The notes below the pieces were generated by a model, which saw only the letters and a program-made list of their open reading frames with translations, ran no database searches and was not told the DNA's origin. The translations under genes were made by a program, and so were the position numbers. A DNA stretch of 64,000 bases from Andalucia godoyi (taxonomy: Eukaryota > Discoba > Jakobea > Jakobida > Andaluciidae): positions 1-64,000 of the forward strand of contig VRVR01000040.1 in NCBI GenBank assembly GCA_009859145.1, in the 5' to 3' direction. Below, piece by piece: positions 46,747-56,719 of this stretch. Every line of letters starts with the position of its first letter. Position 1 is the first letter of the stretch.

Positions 46747-47436
46747 ATGTCCGTGATTGCGTCGAATGTTCAGCATATTGATGATCCATTGTCGGATCTG
46801 TCGCAGCCGCACTCGATGGGAACGACGATTATAGCCGCGGTGTATGCGGACGGAGTGATTCTTGGGGCCGATTCGCGGACATCGACGGGATCGTATGTCG
46901 CAAACCGCGCGTCCAACAAGCTGACGGAAGTCGCTCCGAACATCTATTGCTGCCGCTCGGGCTCGGCGGCGGACACGCAGGCTGTGTCGGACACGGTGCG
47001 CATGCATCTAGGTACGCTGCAAATGGAACTTGGCACGCAGATTGATGTCGCAACGGCCGCAAAGCTGTTTTCTCTCATCTGCTATTCCAACAAGGACAAG
47101 CTCATGGCGGGCATCATTGTTGCGGGATGCTCAGATGCAGAGGGTCCTGCGGTGTACAATATCCCGCTGGGAGGATCAATGCACAAGTTGCCATATGCAG
47201 TGGGTGGTTCCGGCTCCACGTACGTGATGGGATTCTGCGACGCGAATTACAGACAGGGAATGCAGAAGGACGAATGCATCGAGTTTGTCAGAAGAGCTCT
47301 GTCGCACGCCATGGAGAGAGACGGCTCGTCTGGCGGAATCATGAGAACAGTCGTCATCACAAAGGACGGCGTTCAACGAGAAATGTTGCCCCTCGACAAG
47401 TTTGCATACGTCAAGACCATTCCCACATACCAGTGA
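46747..47436 (+). CDS. PSMB6: Proteasome subunit beta1 (PSMB6-type), 229 aa
   Basis: This is the catalytic beta1 subunit of the 20S proteasome, which cleaves after acidic residues. Auto-cleavage at SMG|TTII would expose the nucleophile Thr26 (mature Thr1). The mature numbering retains Asp17 and Lys33 (SNKL). Arg19 is also present. Family blocks ADSRTSTGSYVANR, CCRSGSAADTQAVSD, AVGGSGSTYV and MERDGSSGGIMRTV identify beta1 rather than beta2 or beta5. The propeptide is 25 residues. The ATG at 46747 follows a GA/GT repeat leader. It converges on the myristoylated protein gene with 153 bp between them. Together with RPN6 at 54.7 kb, two proteasome genes lie within 10 kb. Confidence 0.95.
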   Translation: MSVIASNVQHIDDPLSDLSQPHSMGTTIIAAVYADGVILGADSRTSTGSYVANRASNKLTEVAPNIYCCRSGSAADTQAVSDTVRMHLGTLQMELGTQIDVATAAKLFSLICYSNKDKLMAGIIVAGCSDAEGPAVYNIPLGGSMHKLPYAVGGSGSTYVMGFCDANYRQGMQKDECIEFVRRALSHAMERDGSSGGIMRTVVITKDGVQREMLPLDKFAYVKTIPTYQ

Positions 47437-47589
47437 TCCATAAAAATGCACCCCATAAGCAGTGGTAATGAACAAAACGAAAATTAAAAAAGTAATCAAA
47501 AATGACGGTGGGGCTTCAAAAGTCTGTACACAAATAGAACACAGAATCCTCTTTTTTTAATCATTCTGCTGCATGCTCTTGGTATCGTA

Positions 47590-48615
47590 CTACCACGCCT
47601 TCTTGGGCTTCGTGCTGGAAGCGGGCTTTGTCACTGCGTTGGATCTGCCTTGGTCAGCGGACTCCGGAAGCTCTTCAGCATCGCTCGCCTTCTTGCTGTT
47701 CCTGTTGTCGTCGTCACCATCACCATCACCCCCATCGTCATCGTCGTCGTCGTCGTCGCCGCAGCTAGAATTGACGTCCTCAGACAAAGATGCATTCTTC
47801 GTGGAGCCGAATGACTTCAGGAGCTTCTGAGAGTCGGACAGCGCGGTGGAGTTTTGCTGCAGCATCGAGGCCAGGACTTCCGTGTCAAAGTGCGCAAACA
47901 TCTTGCAAAGACTTGCGGACAGCGACGCTCGGGCGTTGGCTAGCATGTTCTGCGACTTGGACTCGATCTGATCCCGCTCCGTTACAAGCTGCACATTGCG
48001 ATCTGCAACTGTGGATGCAGTTTCAAACACTGCGTCTCTTTCAGCTCGTGTCGACACTCGTTGCGACATGAAGGCGCGGGTCGCGGTCCACATCTCCTTG
48101 AAGATGCCCGTTCCATACTTCCCAAACAGCAAGTCCACCTGGCCTTCGAGAGTCGCAAACGATGAGCTCCACGCTGCATCAACGCGGCCATCCAGATCGG
48201 CCTCCAGATTTCGGATCTCCACGTGCTGCACCGCAAAGTCATCCATCTTCACGAGAACAATCGTGCGATCCGACTCATAGAAACTGGATATTTTGTGAAG
48301 CGCGTCCTGAAACAAACAGAATGCATCCCGCATCTCAACGAGCGGTTGCAGAACGGTACGCGCCACCGATTCGCACAGCGTGGGGAACGCCTTTTCAACC
48401 ACCGCCATGCGCGGACCATAGGCTTCCACAGTCCGATTGTTGGCGTCGAGCACGGCCCGGACCTTTTCGAGATCCTCACGCTTCAGTCTCCATTGCCTGA
48501 TGAGCTCTTCGTATTCTTGAAACGTCGTTCGAAACGCCTCTCTCTTCTTCTTGCGCTCTTTTTCCTTTTCTTTCGCATCTGCACTGCTGGCAGGCTTTGA
48601 GACCGATGACTCTGG

Positions 48616-48647
<32 letters not shown>

Positions 48648-50061
48648 TGCTGGTAGTGGTGGTGGTGGTCGAGAATGTACTAGTGACAGGAGGAAGCCCA
48701 ATCAGCTCAGCATCATCGTCGTTCTCCAGGGCTTGGCTCGACGATTTGACGTACTGATCAAGCTTCAGCAAAAGGACTCTCGCCTGCGCCGATGCCGTGG
48801 ACTTGTACTCTGCATACACAGCCCTGGCCTTGTCAAAGGCCGCAATATCTGCGCCATGCTGCTCTTTCGCAAGAGCCCCTTGGTTCCATTCGTGGAACTT
48901 GTCTGTGATGGACAGCAGCGACTGCACTGCAGCCTGGAAAATCGAACTATCGGTTCCAAACGGAGTGCTTTTTCCAGACTTTGAGCTCTTCAGCAGTTCC
49001 TGCGAACGAGCAAACACCGGTCTGTACAATGCCAGATCATCAAATCGCGAGAACGAACGCACGGATTCAAGACACGATACCCAGTCGCTGAGCATTTGAA
49101 CAGAGTCTTTGAGATCTGGAATCGATCCCAACAACTTGCTCTCCTTCTTGAGGGCAATCCGGAGCTTCTCTACGTTTGTAGAGATCATTCTTCGGCCCGT
49201 CAGCACCTGCTCGACACGATCGGAAAACTCTCGGAGCATTTCGGCTCGTTCCTTCAGGGCTTTTTCAAACACCATGAACGACTCTTCGGTGCGGACCTTG
49301 TTAGACATTGCTTCGCACGTGCCGGAAAACTCCGAGAGGATCGGCATGTTTCTCTGGATCGACCACTTTTGCAGCGACTTTGCAACAGCTGATCGCTGGT
49401 CAAAATATGCTGCCAAAGACTGCTGCAGTGCAGTAACGGTCTCGACGAACTGCGAGGTTTCGCTCTCGAGGGACTTGCGAATTCCGGCATTCCATTCATC
49501 GAGCGAAGACTTAGTACCTAACTGGGAGACGCCTGCTTTGGAGTCATTCGGAAACGAAGAGCCTCCGCTGGACTGTGGCGAACTGGTCCCGATCGTGGTG
49601 GCCAGCTTCGCCATGAACTGTGCATCAGCAATGCTGTTAAACGTCCGGCAGAGCTCCTGATCGCCGAGCAGGACGTCGTGCAACCCAGCATTGAGGTGCG
49701 ACGACTTTTCAATCATCAGCAGCCGATACTGCACCTGCAGCGCATCTTTGTGTGTCGGATGTTTGCACGTCTTCCTAGCAAGCTTGATGACTTCGTCCAC
49801 ACGCTGCATATATTTGGAAACGTGGTGCTGGAACTTCTGCAGAACATCTCGTCGGTTCGCAACCAGCCTCTTCACATTTGATTGAGCTTCGGTGCTGCAT
49901 ACCTTGAGAAGGACGTTATGAACACCACTCCATAGATTCGCAGACGTCTTTGCATCGCTCAGAATCCGCTGCAGCTCCTTCTTGGATGCCTTTTGAGATT
50001 CCCATATCGCTTTCGGATCCGTGTTTTCTTCACTGTGCACCTTGGATTCTGAACAGCCCAT
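47590..50061 (-). CDS. N-myristoylated coiled-coil protein, 823 aa
   Basis: The protein starts MGCSESK, a consensus for N-myristoylation at Gly2 with a palmitoylatable Cys3, which predicts membrane anchoring. The rest is nearly all helical with heptad patterns, for example VLQKFQHHVSKYMQRVDEV and SKYMQRVDEVIKLARKT, and has no signal peptide or membrane helix. A disordered Ser/Thr patch lies around residues 445-490, followed by a Lys/Glu-rich helix. The C-terminus is an Asp-rich run (encoded near 47,705-47,760) and then a basic tail KPASSTKPKKAW. A BAR-like or spectrin-like membrane-shaping role would fit the helical pattern but is inference. I do not recognise the family. The ATG at 50061 directly encodes the MGC motif, which fixes the start. 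Confidence 0.7.
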
Positions 50062-50589
50062 CGTTTTCAGTGTTGTTGTTGTTTAAAGATGCTGCCACTC
50101 ACGTATCCCGAAGTGCTGCTGGCCCATGCATGAAACGTCCTTTGCTTCTTCCCCTCCTTTTGTCTTTTAATTTTTAATTTTTGATGATTATTATTATTAT
50201 TTTTCCTTTCCTCTCCTTGGTCCTGCCGCCTGTGTTTTCATTTTTATTATTTTACTTTTATTATTTTTGGGTTGATTTCCCTCCCAAAAAGAACTCGGTG
50301 AAAAATCGCATTCAGCACAAGCATTAGCAGATCAAATCATCGGACGCTGTGCTGCAGACATCACTTGTCATCAACACGGTTTACTGTGCTGTGCTGACGT
50401 GCTGGGTTCGGGAAATTCTCCTCAATCGGGGGGAAGATCGGGGAATTCTCCGACGAGGAAGCGACGTGGTTATCATGTATACTTCCTTCCGTATGCATGA
50501 CAATGACGTGTTATTATTCAACGGTACTGCCTGTTTCATTGTGCCAATGAAAAATTAAAAGTACTATTGGGGGCAGGCTGATTGATTAG
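50062..50589. other. Intergenic region holding element copy 3
   Basis: This is the upstream region of the myristoylated protein gene and of the 240-aa gene. It holds AT-rich stretches (50,160-50,275), then element copy 3 at 50,474-50,526. No gene is visible. Confidence 0.4.
50474..50526 (-). mobile_element. Dispersed element copy 3, left terminus only
   Basis: Read on the minus strand it starts TACCGTTGAATAAT at 50526 and matches copies 1 and 2 for about 53 bp, through CATACGGAAGGAAGTATACAT. The similarity then stops. No right end is found nearby, so it is a truncated or decayed copy. Agreement of all three copies at this edge defines the left terminus of the element. Confidence 0.6.
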
Positions 50590-51312
50590 ATGTATTTTCG
50601 ACGAAGGAATTTCTTCTATTTGCGAATTTCGAGGAGCCTGTGTCTTGCTGTGATTCTTCATATTGCAGATGGTGGAAATGGCGAATGGTTTACGAAGGAT
50701 CATTTTGATGCTTTGCTTTCGATGATTAAGGAGTTTTTGCCGCTGAAGCTCTCTGAAACGCTGAAAGGCGAGATTTCTGTCCGCAAGATCAATGAAAAGG
50801 CCAGGTTTGAGCTGTTTCGTGGAGACGGCATGCAGTTTTCATACCAGTTTCGGATAATGAGACCGCGGCATTCGGTTCTGATCAGTCCACAAACCTTCGC
50901 GCATCCATTAACTGCTGCGGAGAACATCACCGTCAGGACTAGCAACAACGATGATGATGATGGTGGTGGTGGTGCTCTTCACCAAGCACATGCAGAGCAG
51001 CCCACTATGAACAACGAAGGAACAGACGATGTCTTTACGAATGGCGCGTCGTGGAGAGTGGTTCGAAGTGCTGGATATGCAATCACTGTCCGCGTTCGAC
51101 AGTATCCTGCACCTAATGGCAGCACCAACATCCGTGACAATCCCAGTTCAGCCGCTCCTTCTTCAGCTGCATCTTTCCCATCAACTGTATCATCAGGCCC
51201 GTCGGCATCCGCACACCCATCCGCACACCCACACTCGCAGATCCCGGTGAATCAGATGCTTGTTCCAACATCTTCTGGTCGTGGACTGCGAAAAAGAAGA
51301 ATTGAAAGCTGA
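50590..51312 (+). CDS. Unknown protein, 240 aa (5' end uncertain)
   Basis: I do not recognise this protein. The folded part is residues ~30-105, with HFDALLSMIKEFLPLKLSET followed by FELFRGDGMQFSYQFRIM. The rest is disordered: an Asp/Gly run (~120-128), then Ser/Ala/Pro/His-rich sequence and a basic C-terminus GRGLRKRRIES. Residues 1-27 (MYFRRRNFFYLRISRSLCLA...) are encoded by a stretch that ends in a pyrimidine tract plus CATATTGCAG at 50,668, which looks like a 3' splice site. The true N-terminus may therefore lie in an upstream exon, and the present start at 50590 is provisional. The basic tail would suit a nuclear protein. Confidence 0.5.
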   Translation: MYFRRRNFFYLRISRSLCLAVILHIADGGNGEWFTKDHFDALLSMIKEFLPLKLSETLKGEISVRKINEKARFELFRGDGMQFSYQFRIMRPRHSVLISPQTFAHPLTAAENITVRTSNNDDDDGGGGALHQAHAEQPTMNNEGTDDVFTNGASWRVVRSAGYAITVRVRQYPAPNGSTNIRDNPSSAAPSSAASFPSTVSSGPSASAHPSAHPHSQIPVNQMLVPTSSGRGLRKRRIES

Positions 51313-52566
51313 GGCCTTCGTTTGTTCCCGACGTCTTGTACATGGACACCCGGCAGTACCGGGGCCTTTTCTTTAAAAAAATATCAGTAATAGTAATGAG
51401 CGAATGTGCAGATGGTCACTTCAGGGAGTTCACTTCAATCTCCCTCTTTTTGTTTGACTTAGGGCACACCCATGTAAATCAATGCAGGGATTCCAAGAAC
51501 GGGAGGCGTGAAATGTCCGTTCAATCTTCATGAGTGCCCTACGCGAGACTCCAGCTCGCTTGGACTGGGAATACCGCGTGGATTCCGACACAAGAGCCGC
51601 GGTCGCCTGAGCCAGCACTGACGAATGTTCATCGCGGCGTTGGCATCGCGGCCCACGCACCGGCGGTCAGATGGACAGTTCACTGTGGCGCAGTGTCTCA
51701 ACCCCCGGGACACGAAGCGCTCACGACGCAATACCGGATTCTCGGGCATCCGCATGAAAAAGGGTACCACCAGGTCGCGGGTAGCCAGACGGTCCAGCAG
51801 CTTGGCCGTCGCCTGCTGCTTCTTGACACGACCGCGGAATCGGCGGCTGTTATGTCACCTAAAATAATAATACCTATCTGATTTATTTTACGAACAAAAG
51901 AATAAAAGAAACAAACCGTCGGTTACACACAAATAGCCAACACACACAAACGGACAAGTCCGTGTCGTTGTCGACATTTTTATCGACAACACTGCGACAG
52001 CTACAACAGAACGAATCCTTGAAATCGGGAAAGGGCAGGTCATTCTCCAACACAAGGGCGAGGTAGTGGTTTAGCAGGAGTGCACTGCGCCACGTGATGA
52101 ACGGCGAATCGTTCACCCAGATCGGGAGGGTATCGTGCTGATCGGGATGGCGCAGCCGCTCTCGGAGCGCAGCTTTCACCACCTACACCATCGGGTTCCG
52201 AAAATGTGCAAGTATGAAACTGACGGAACAGACAAACCGACAACGTGTGGCGAAGTGTGAGGAGGATGTGGTGCCAAATAAAAACGGTGAAATATCAAAA
52301 TACGAACGCAGCAGTGTTTTATTCAATATTTTATTTGACACAACGAAGTCCAAGGTGAAACGAGAGAAACGGAAAGGGGAAAAGAAGAGCGGTTTAAGGA
52401 ATTGCTGGAATTTCTGAATTGAATTTTAGGGAAGCGCCCGTATTGTTCTTATTTATTTATTTTTAATTGTTTTACGATATCCAACACATGACAAGACAAA
52501 CAGAAGAATGGATGGGACATGGGACATGGGGCACGGAACCATCGACTATTCTGAGAAAACGCGGGG
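51313..52566. other. Intergenic region holding Fanzor relic 2
   Basis: The 1.25-kb gap between the 240-aa gene and fumarase contains the relic at 51,534-52,200 on the minus strand. Around it, 51,320-51,530 and 52,250-52,560 are AT-rich and show no coding signal. The last part is the 3' flank of fumarase. Confidence 0.45.
51534..52200 (-). pseudogene. Fanzor relic 2, internally deleted
   Basis: On the minus strand two Fanzor-like parts are visible. The upstream part (about 52,190-51,960) reads LRHPDQHDTLPIWVNDSPFI and LLLNHYLALVLENDLPFPDF, a segment resembling the N-terminal helical region of viral and eukaryotic Fanzors. The downstream part (about 51,860-51,615) reads AKLLDRLATRDLVV, then GLRHCATVNCPSDRRC and VGRDANAAMNIRQC. 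This is the zinc-ribbon and the final RuvC Asp block. The central nuclease body, hundreds of residues, is missing, and the two parts are separated by stop codons. The zinc-ribbon spacing and sequence differ from the relic at 15.8 kb (CPSC...DRDWNGARNI there), so the two derive from different Fanzor lineages. No element ends were found. Confidence 0.65.
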
Positions 52567-54069
52567 TTATGCGTCCTTCGGTCCAAGCATATCTTCCGGA
52601 CGGACCCATTTTTCAAAGTTCTCGGCGGTCACGAGGCCGAGTTCGAGGGCGGACTCGCGAAGAGTAATGCCCTTCTTGTGTGCATTCTTTGCAATCTTTG
52701 CTGCATTGTCATACCCAATGTGCGGGTTGAGTGCAGTGACAAGCATGAGCGACTCGCGGACAATCTTCTTCAAGGTCTCCGTGTTTGCCTCGATTCCGTC
52801 GACGCAGTGATCGACGAATGAGACAGAAGCATCTGCAATCAAACGAATCGATCGGAGGACATTCGACACCATGAGCGGCTTGAACACATTGAGCTCAAAG
52901 TGCCCCTGCGCTCCACCAATTGTAACAGCCACGTGGTTACCCATGACTTGTGCGCACACCATGGTCAATGCCTCGCACTGCGTTGGGTTGACCTTTCCAG
53001 GCATAATCGACGAACCGGGCTCGTTCTCGGGCAGCGAAAGCTCTCCAAGTCCACAGCGCGGACCAGACCCCAAGAATCGAATGTCGTTTGCAATCTTGTT
53101 CAGCGAAACGGCAAGCACGTTCAATGCGCCCGAGAGTTCCACCATTGCATCATGTGCAGCTAGAGCTTCGAACTTGTTGGGAGCTGCCGTGAAAGAAAGT
53201 CCAGTCAACTTTGAAACCTCCGCCGCAACATACTCGTCGTACCCACGGTAGGTATTGAGTCCAGTTCCCACTGCCGTTCCTCCGATTGCAAGCTCGCAAA
53301 CACGCGAAATGCTCTGTTTCACTCGCAGAATCCCGTACGCAACTTGCTGTGCATACCCCGAGAACTCCTGCCCCAGGGTCATGGGAGTCGCGTCCTGTGT
53401 GTGCGTGCGGCCGATCTTGATGATGTCCACCCACAGTTTTGCCTTCGCGTCCAGCGCGGCCTGGAGCTTTTCCAGAGCGGGGAGAAGTGTCTGGGTCGTT
53501 TCAATTCCGACTGCAATCGACATTGCGGTCGGGAAGGTGTCGTTGGAAGACTGCGATCGATTCACATGGTCGTTTGGATGCACAGGCTTCTTGGAACCCA
53601 TCTGTCCGCCCATCATCTCAATTGCACGGTTCGAAATAACCTCATTGACATTCATGTTCGTCTGCGTACCCGAGCCCGTCTGCCAGATCTTCAACGGAAA
53701 ATGCGAATCTAGTTTTCCAGAAATCACCTCATCGGCAGCCTTTTCAATCGCCGATGCAACCGCACCGTCCATTCCAAACTTTGCTGCATTCACTCGTGCA
53801 CACGCCTTCTTGAGAGTTGCCATTGCATGAATCACCGGAATCGGCATCCGCTCCGAGTCTCCACCAATCGCAAAATGGTACAAAGAGCGTGCCGTCTGTG
53901 CGCCCCAGTACTTATCTGCAGGTACTTGGATCTCGCCAAAGGAGTCTGTTTCAGCTCGAGAAGGACCATCCACTGTCGGCATTACATGGTGCGACGAAGA
54001 CATGAGACGCAAAAGTGAACCTCGTGGAGACACAAACAAGCGCGAAACTCGAGATGCAGACACAAACAT
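52567..54069 (-). CDS. FUM1: Fumarate hydratase, class II, 500 aa
   Basis: This enzyme interconverts fumarate and malate in the TCA cycle. The class II (aspartase/fumarase superfamily) blocks are all present: [52 protein letters not shown] and the mobile-loop signature [17 protein letters not shown]. The catalytic-site helix [15 protein letters not shown] is also visible. Residues 1-30 ([20 protein letters not shown]...) are rich in Arg, Ser and hydrophobics without acids, as in a mitochondrial presequence. A second in-frame Met at residue 23 ([13 protein letters not shown]) could give a cytosolic form. Length is close to the human enzyme (510). It is divergent from RPN6, sharing a 620-bp upstream region. 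Confidence 0.95.
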   Translation of the reverse strand: MFVSASRVSRLFVSPRGSLLRLMSSSHHVMPTVDGPSRAETDSFGEIQVPADKYWGAQTARSLYHFAIGGDSERMPIPVIHAMATLKKACARVNAAKFGMDGAVASAIEKAADEVISGKLDSHFPLKIWQTGSGTQTNMNVNEVISNRAIEMMGGQMGSKKPVHPNDHVNRSQSSNDTFPTAMSIAVGIETTQTLLPALEKLQAALDAKAKLWVDIIKIGRTHTQDATPMTLGQEFSGYAQQVAYGILRVKQSISRVCELAIGGTAVGTGLNTYRGYDEYVAAEVSKLTGLSFTAAPNKFEALAAHDAMVELSGALNVLAVSLNKIANDIRFLGSGPRCGLGELSLPENEPGSSIMPGKVNPTQCEALTMVCAQVMGNHVAVTIGGAQGHFELNVFKPLMVSNVLRSIRLIADASVSFVDHCVDGIEANTETLKKIVRESLMLVTALNPHIGYDNAAKIAKNAHKKGITLRESALELGLVTAENFEKWVRPEDMLGPKDA

Positions 54070-54689
54070 GAAACAAGAAACAAGAGAGAAAAACTTCAGA
54101 ATAAATGAAGTGACTCGGAATGACTAGACCGCAATTTATAGAGGGGGAGTGAAAAGCGCTATTAAAAAGAAAAAGAAAAAGAAAAAAGAAAAAAGAAAAA
54201 GAAAGGAAGCATAAGAGAAACTCAGTAACATCTAATAAAACAACATAAGAAAAGGTACGCGTTGTGCGAGTGGAGAGAATAGACAAAAGTTGAGCACAAC
54301 AAAAGGGTTTTGCGTCACGCGTCGTCCAGCATCATGCGGCTGCATTCATGCTGTACGTGCAGTACCCCTGCATGTCAGAGCTGTGTGTGTGTGTCTCATA
54401 ACGAATGACATGTTTGGGAGGATGTTTTGTGTGAGAACGACTACGACCGCCTGTCGAACAGGACCCACCACAACGCGCGTTGTTCAAGTCGAGGTCTTCA
54501 AGTCAAATTCTCATTTCTCTCTCTTACTCTTCTCTCTTACTCTCTCCTCTCTAATCCAAATTTTAGGTTTCCTATTGCATTTCCCCCCGTTCTTGTTTTG
54601 CGTCTTTCATTTTTGTTATTTTTTTTATTTATTTATTTAATTAAGAAAAATATTTTTTTGTGGAAGGAGGTGCTTTGGTGGTTTTGCAT
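54070..54689. promoter_or_regulatory. Divergent intergenic region, 620 bp
   Basis: This is the shared upstream region of fumarase (minus) and RPN6 (plus). It contains an A-rich run (54,160-54,210), GTGTGT repeats (54,383-54,395), a pyrimidine-rich stretch (54,505-54,560) and AT-rich sequence before the RPN6 ATG. No gene is visible. Confidence 0.35.
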
Positions 54690-56498
54690 ATGATGACCGT
54701 GGATAATCTTGCAGAAAAGCTTGAGCGGGCAGTCGAAATTGCAGATTCAAAGCCTGCTGCAGCCGCACAGTCTCTCTATGAAATCATCAATTCATCCAGT
54801 ATGTCGCATTTCGTTCATTTACTTTTTCTTCGGGGGAGAAGGGGGCGGGGGGCAGAATCCTGCTTCCGTCTTCTTGCTGCCCCCTTCGCTCTTCTCTGTT
54901 TGCACGTTGCTTGACAATTCATGCTGGTGACTCTTGTCTTCTTTTCTATGTGACGTGGACTAATGGCTTATTTTGCTTCCCTGCGTTCCCTGCTTTTTCC
55001 CCTCCATGATGAAATAGACACGGATGCTCAGTCCATCAAGTGCAAAGAGGACGCCATCACAAGACTCGCAAAACTCTACTCTTCCATTCAGTATGTACCA
55101 TCTCTGCTTCCATGAGTGTTTCGCGATTATTGTCGTTCGAGCTTTTTCTTCTTTTTATTATATATATATTTTTTTTTTACATATCTGCTTTTGATACTAA
55201 TTGGAGGGTGTTTTGTGTTTTGCGTTGTTACTGGAATGTAGAGATGCTCAAGGACTTCGAAACTTGTTGGTAGCGGTCCGACCGTTCTTTCTTGTCGTCC
55301 CAAAGGCCAAGACTGCGAAAATGGGTATGTCTTTCTTTCTCCTCTTGCACACACAAGCGATTTGTGCACCGAGAAAAATTATTTCTAAAAAGAGAAGAAA
55401 ATGATTCAACTAATGAATGATTGGTTTGGTTTTTTTCTTTTTCTTTTTTTTGGGACGAGGTTAGTTCGCATGATTATCGACATGTTGGGCAAGATTCCCG
55501 GGACGGGTGCGTTGCAAATGGAACTCTGCCGCGATTCAATCGACTGGTGCCGCGCAGAAAAGCGTACGTTCTTGCGCCAGAGAATTGAATCGCGACTTGC
55601 CGCCTTGTATTTCGAAAGCAAAGACTACAATTCGGCGCTTCAGCTGGTGAATTCGCTTGTGCGTGAAGTCCGCAAGCTGGACGATAAGGCGCTTCTTGTC
55701 GAAATTCAACTGCTGGAGTCACGCATCCACCATTCTTTGCGCAATGTCCCAAAGGCCCGTGCAGCGCTTACGGCAGCCAGAACAGCAGCGAACGCCATTT
55801 ACTGCCCGCCTCTGCTGCAGGCACAAATCGATTTGCAGGCTGGCGTGCTCTGTGCAGAAGAAAAGGACTACAAAACCGCATATTCGTACTTTCTGGAGGC
55901 TTTCGAAACGTACCATGCGTCTACCGAGCAGATCCTTGTGGACTCTGAAATGTCCACCCGGCAGGCGGCGACACTGTGCCTGAAGTACATGCTTCTGTGC
56001 AAGATCATGACCGACAATGCCAGCGACGTGTCGGCGATTCTCAGTGGGAAGAACGCGATCGAGTACACGGGAAGAAACATTGCAGCCATGAAGGCCGTTG
56101 CAGAGGCGCATTTGCAACGGTCTCTTGAAGGATTTCACAAGGCACTCAGAGACTACGACGCCGAACTGCACGCAGATCTCATTGTTCACGCACATCTTTC
56201 TTCGCTGTACGACAAGTTCCTGGCCCAGAACATCATCAAGTTCCTCGAACCGTACTCGCAGGTGCAGATTTCATACATTTCGTACCTGCTTGGTATGGAG
56301 GCTGCGGTGGTCGAGAGAAAGATTTCGCAGATGATTTTGGACAAAGTGCTCCTTGGAGTCATTGACCAGTCCACCGGGTGCTTCATCGCATACGCAGAGG
56401 ACAAGGGAGACAAGACGTTCGGCTCCATTGTCGAAACCATGGATCACATGGGCAAAGTCGTCGATGTCTTGTTTGAACGTTCCCAGAAGCTCTTGTAA
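54690..56498 (+). CDS. RPN6: 26S proteasome lid subunit RPN6 (PSMD11), spliced, 432 aa
   Basis: Four exons are inferred: 54,690-54,798, 55,018-55,090, 55,242-55,324 and 55,465-56,498. They sum to 1,299 nt with all junctions in phase, giving 432 aa against about 422 in animals. The product carries the RPN6 blocks EKRTFLRQRIESRLAALYFE, LVREVRKLDDKALLVEIQLL, PKARAALTAARTAANAIYCP and EEKDYKTAYSYFLEAFE. It also has the C-terminal PCI region with VERKISQMILDKVLLGVIDQ and a closing MDHMGKVVDVLFERSQKLL. RPN6 bridges the base and lid of the 26S proteasome. The first exon codes 36 residues from MMTVDNL. All three introns fall in the first fifth of the coding sequence. It is divergent from fumarase and converges on the Zn2Cys6 gene. 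Confidence 0.95.
54799..55017 (+). other. RPN6 intron 1 (219 bp)
   Basis: It begins GTATGT and ends AAATAG. It is phase 1, splitting the codon A|AC (Asn). The interior is T-rich with no open frame linking the exons. Confidence 0.85.
55091..55241 (+). other. RPN6 intron 2 (151 bp)
   Basis: It begins GTATGT and ends TGTAG. It is phase 2, splitting CA|A (Gln). It contains a TA-rich stretch and a T-run near 55,160-55,180. Confidence 0.85.
55325..55464 (+). other. RPN6 intron 3 (140 bp)
   Basis: It begins GTATGT and ends GGTTAG. It is phase 1, splitting G|TT (Val). A T-rich tract precedes the acceptor. Confidence 0.85.
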
Positions 56499-56719
56499 GC
56501 TCGAGTCCTTTTTCGATCTGACAGCTGAAGCAGATGGACCAAGATGATTCCTGTATGAATATCCAAGAACGAAAAGAAAAAGAAAAAAAAAACACACACA
56601 CACACACACACATGAGCTGATCTGTTTTTTACATATTATTTGTTCTTCTTATTTTTAGTTACATATTTGACAATAAAGCACATGCGAAGGGAAGGGCGGC
56701 AGAACGCAAGGAAGCGTCT

